From Candidatus Methanomethylicus sp. (GTDB lineage: Archaea; Thermoproteota; Methanomethylicia; Methanomethylicales; Methanomethylicaceae): a stretch of DNA of 5,535 bases. A model generated the notes under the pieces. The model searched no databases and was not told the DNA's origin. It saw nothing but the letters and a program-made list of their open reading frames with translations. The position numbers and the translations under genes are program-made. This document shows positions 4,296 to 5,535 of this stretch, one piece after another; the first letter of the stretch is position 1; each line of letters starts with the position of its first letter. The stretch spans positions 1-5,535 of the forward strand of contig JAJRAB010000082.1 in the NCBI GenBank assembly GCA_028683025.1. The letters run 5' to 3'.

Positions 4296-5535
4296 ATGGC
4301 ACGGAGGAAACTGCTGAGGGTGGATTTGGCTAAACAGCAGTATGCTGTTGAGGACGTGCCGCCAGAGCTTGCTATGAAGTATATAGGGGGTAAGGGGCTG
4401 GCAGCATATTATGCGTACAGGGAGTTGGGCCCAGCGGTTGATCCCCTGTCAGCAGATAATAAGCTATTCATCTTCGATGGCGTTCTTACTGGGATTTACC
4501 CAGGGTTCACAAGGTATGTGGTTGCCTCCAAATCCCCGGCCACCGGCACCTGGTGCGATTCCTATGCCGGAGGGAAATTCGGGCAGGAGTTGGCCAAGAC
4601 AGGATACATAGGGATGATAATCGAAGGGCAGTCAACTTCGCCATTGTGTCTTAAGGTGGATGGGGATTCAATAGTCTTTGAGGACAGCAGCCTGCTCAGG
4701 AAGAATCATACCTACGGCATGTGTGAGGCGCTAAAGCCGTTTTCTGCGATGGTCATAGGGAAGGCAGGGAGGAATAGGGTAAATTTTGCGTGTATAATGA
4801 ACGACATGGCGGGCCCCTCAAGGGCAGGCGTAATCGGAAGGGGCGGCCTTGGGGTAGTAATGGGTTCAAAAAATCTTGACGCCATAGCCCTGAGAGGGAA
4901 GCTAACAGACAGGCAACTCATACCCCCCGAGAAGGGGCAGGAGGTTGCAAAACTATACATGAAGACCATAGCATACCTCAAGAATTTCGTCATAAAAGGA
5001 ATAGATCTCGGCGGCAATCTGCCGGCGGTGGAGATGTGCGCCGGTGCCAAGGTTCTGCCCGTCAGGAATTTCACTGAAGGCAGCGCTGAAGGGTGGGAAA
5101 AGATGGCGGTCCCGGAAATAAAAAAGCATACCATAAAGCATAGTACCTGCCCTCTCTGCCCACTGGCCTGCGGAGTTCATATTAAGGTTGGGGACGACGA
5201 GGTCGACCGCATTGAATACGAAACCGTTGCGCTTGACGGATTCAACTGCAATTACTTGGACCTGGGAAAGGTTGCCCGCCTCTGTAGGCTCTGTAATGAG
5301 CTGGGTATGGACACCATGAGCGCAGGCGTAGTTGCCGCGTTTGCCATGGAGTGCACGGAGAGGGGGATCCATGATTTCGACGTCAAATTCGGCGACGTTG
5401 ACAGGCACGTTAAGCTTTTGGACAGGATTGCAGAAAGGGAAGGCTCAGCGGATATCCTTGCCGATGGTGTGAAGAAGGCTTCCGAGAAGATTGGGGCTCC
5501 AAGCTTGGCGCTCCAGGTAAAGGGTTTGGAATTTC
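4296..5535 (+). CDS. aor: Aldehyde:ferredoxin oxidoreductase (tungsten/molybdenum pterin, AOR family), 3' end outside window
   Basis: Only the first 413 residues of an expected 600 or so are present. The family oxidises aldehydes to carboxylic acids in the cytoplasm and passes the electrons to ferredoxin, using a bis-pterin tungsten (or molybdenum) cofactor and a [4Fe-4S] cluster. The N-terminal AOR domain (about 1-205) shows IGGKGLAAYY, PLSADNKLFIFDGVLTG, RYVVASKSPATGTWCDSYAGG, GYIGMIIEG, the pterin-contacting GRGGLGVVMGSKNLDAIALRG (181-201) and IMND. The helical part follows, with LPVRNFTEG, three of the cluster ligands C285-x2-C288-x3-C292 (Pyrococcus AOR C288, C291, C295), EYET with E309 (likely equivalent of the metal-site Glu313), and the first pterin loop N334-x-x-G-M-D339, which has Asn in place of the first Asp. 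The fourth Cys ligand and second loop lie beyond the edge. Members acting on formaldehyde, glyceraldehyde-3-phosphate or aromatic substrates are similar, so the substrate is open. The ATG at 4296 is preferred; an in-frame TTG at 4287, nine bases after GGTGGG, would add three residues. Confidence 0.95.
   Translation, partial: MARRKLLRVDLAKQQYAVEDVPPELAMKYIGGKGLAAYYAYRELGPAVDPLSADNKLFIFDGVLTGIYPGFTRYVVASKSPATGTWCDSYAGGKFGQELAKTGYIGMIIEGQSTSPLCLKVDGDSIVFEDSSLLRKNHTYGMCEALKPFSAMVIGKAGRNRVNFACIMNDMAGPSRAGVIGRGGLGVVMGSKNLDAIALRGKLTDRQLIPPEKGQEVAKLYMKTIAYLKNFVIKGIDLGGNLPAVEMCAGAKVLPVRNFTEGSAEGWEKMAVPEIKKHTIKHSTCPLCPLACGVHIKVGDDEVDRIEYETVALDGFNCNYLDLGKVARLCRLCNELGMDTMSAGVVAAFAMECTERGIHDFDVKFGDVDRHVKLLDRIAEREGSADILADGVKKASEKIGAPSLALQVKGLEF

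Noticed and set aside
4712..5408. Two minus-strand open frames of 140 and 151 codons opposite the AOR gene
   Set aside because: They are antisense shadows of AOR, whose conserved motifs, including C285/C288/C292, run continuously on the plus strand.
1..5535. CRISPR array, tRNA, rRNA, insertion sequence or defence system
   Set aside because: I found no regularly spaced repeats, tRNA-like cloverleaf, rRNA-like sequence, transposase motif or terminal inverted repeats with target duplications.

Overview
The window looks like a piece of an anaerobic archaeal genome. The grounds are a tungsten-type aldehyde:ferredoxin oxidoreductase, TATA-like promoter boxes, bare oligo-T terminators just past the stop codons, and a sequon-rich exported protein held by a single C-terminal membrane helix with a lysine tail. 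The gene content resembles peptide- or amino-acid-fermenting lineages such as Bathyarchaeia or some Thermoplasmatota. That placement is an inference; no rRNA or marker gene is present.

Layout. Positions 1-500 are AT-rich and hold no convincing intact gene. They contain a possible 31-codon ORF with a CCHC pattern, and a TATA box preceded by an inverted repeat that leads into a signal-peptide-like reading frame broken by in-frame TAG codons (309-443). From 501 to 2342 on the minus strand lies a 613-residue cell-surface protein: signal peptide, about five carboxypeptidase-regulatory-like beta-sandwich repeats, an Ig-like domain and a C-terminal anchor. A short gap with its own promoter and terminator signals follows. 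From 2496 to 3896 on the minus strand is an APC-superfamily amino acid permease with about 12 helices. From 3897 to 4295 lies an AT-rich divergent intergenic region with a repeated TGCATAA motif, a widely spaced inverted repeat and a small GC-richer island. From 4296 to the right edge on the plus strand is the first 413 residues of an aldehyde:ferredoxin oxidoreductase, cut by the window end.

How the genes may work together. The permease and the AOR are divergently transcribed from one regulatory region. This fits, but does not prove, a shared job: the permease would import amino acids, transamination and 2-oxoacid:ferredoxin oxidoreductases would yield aldehydes, and AOR would oxidise those to acids while reducing ferredoxin. 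The surface protein is probably an independent cell-envelope gene. I see no mobile element, CRISPR array, tRNA or rRNA, and no clearly new multi-gene system. The most interesting leads are the regulatory sequence between the permease and AOR and the broken or recoded exported-peptide frame near 309.
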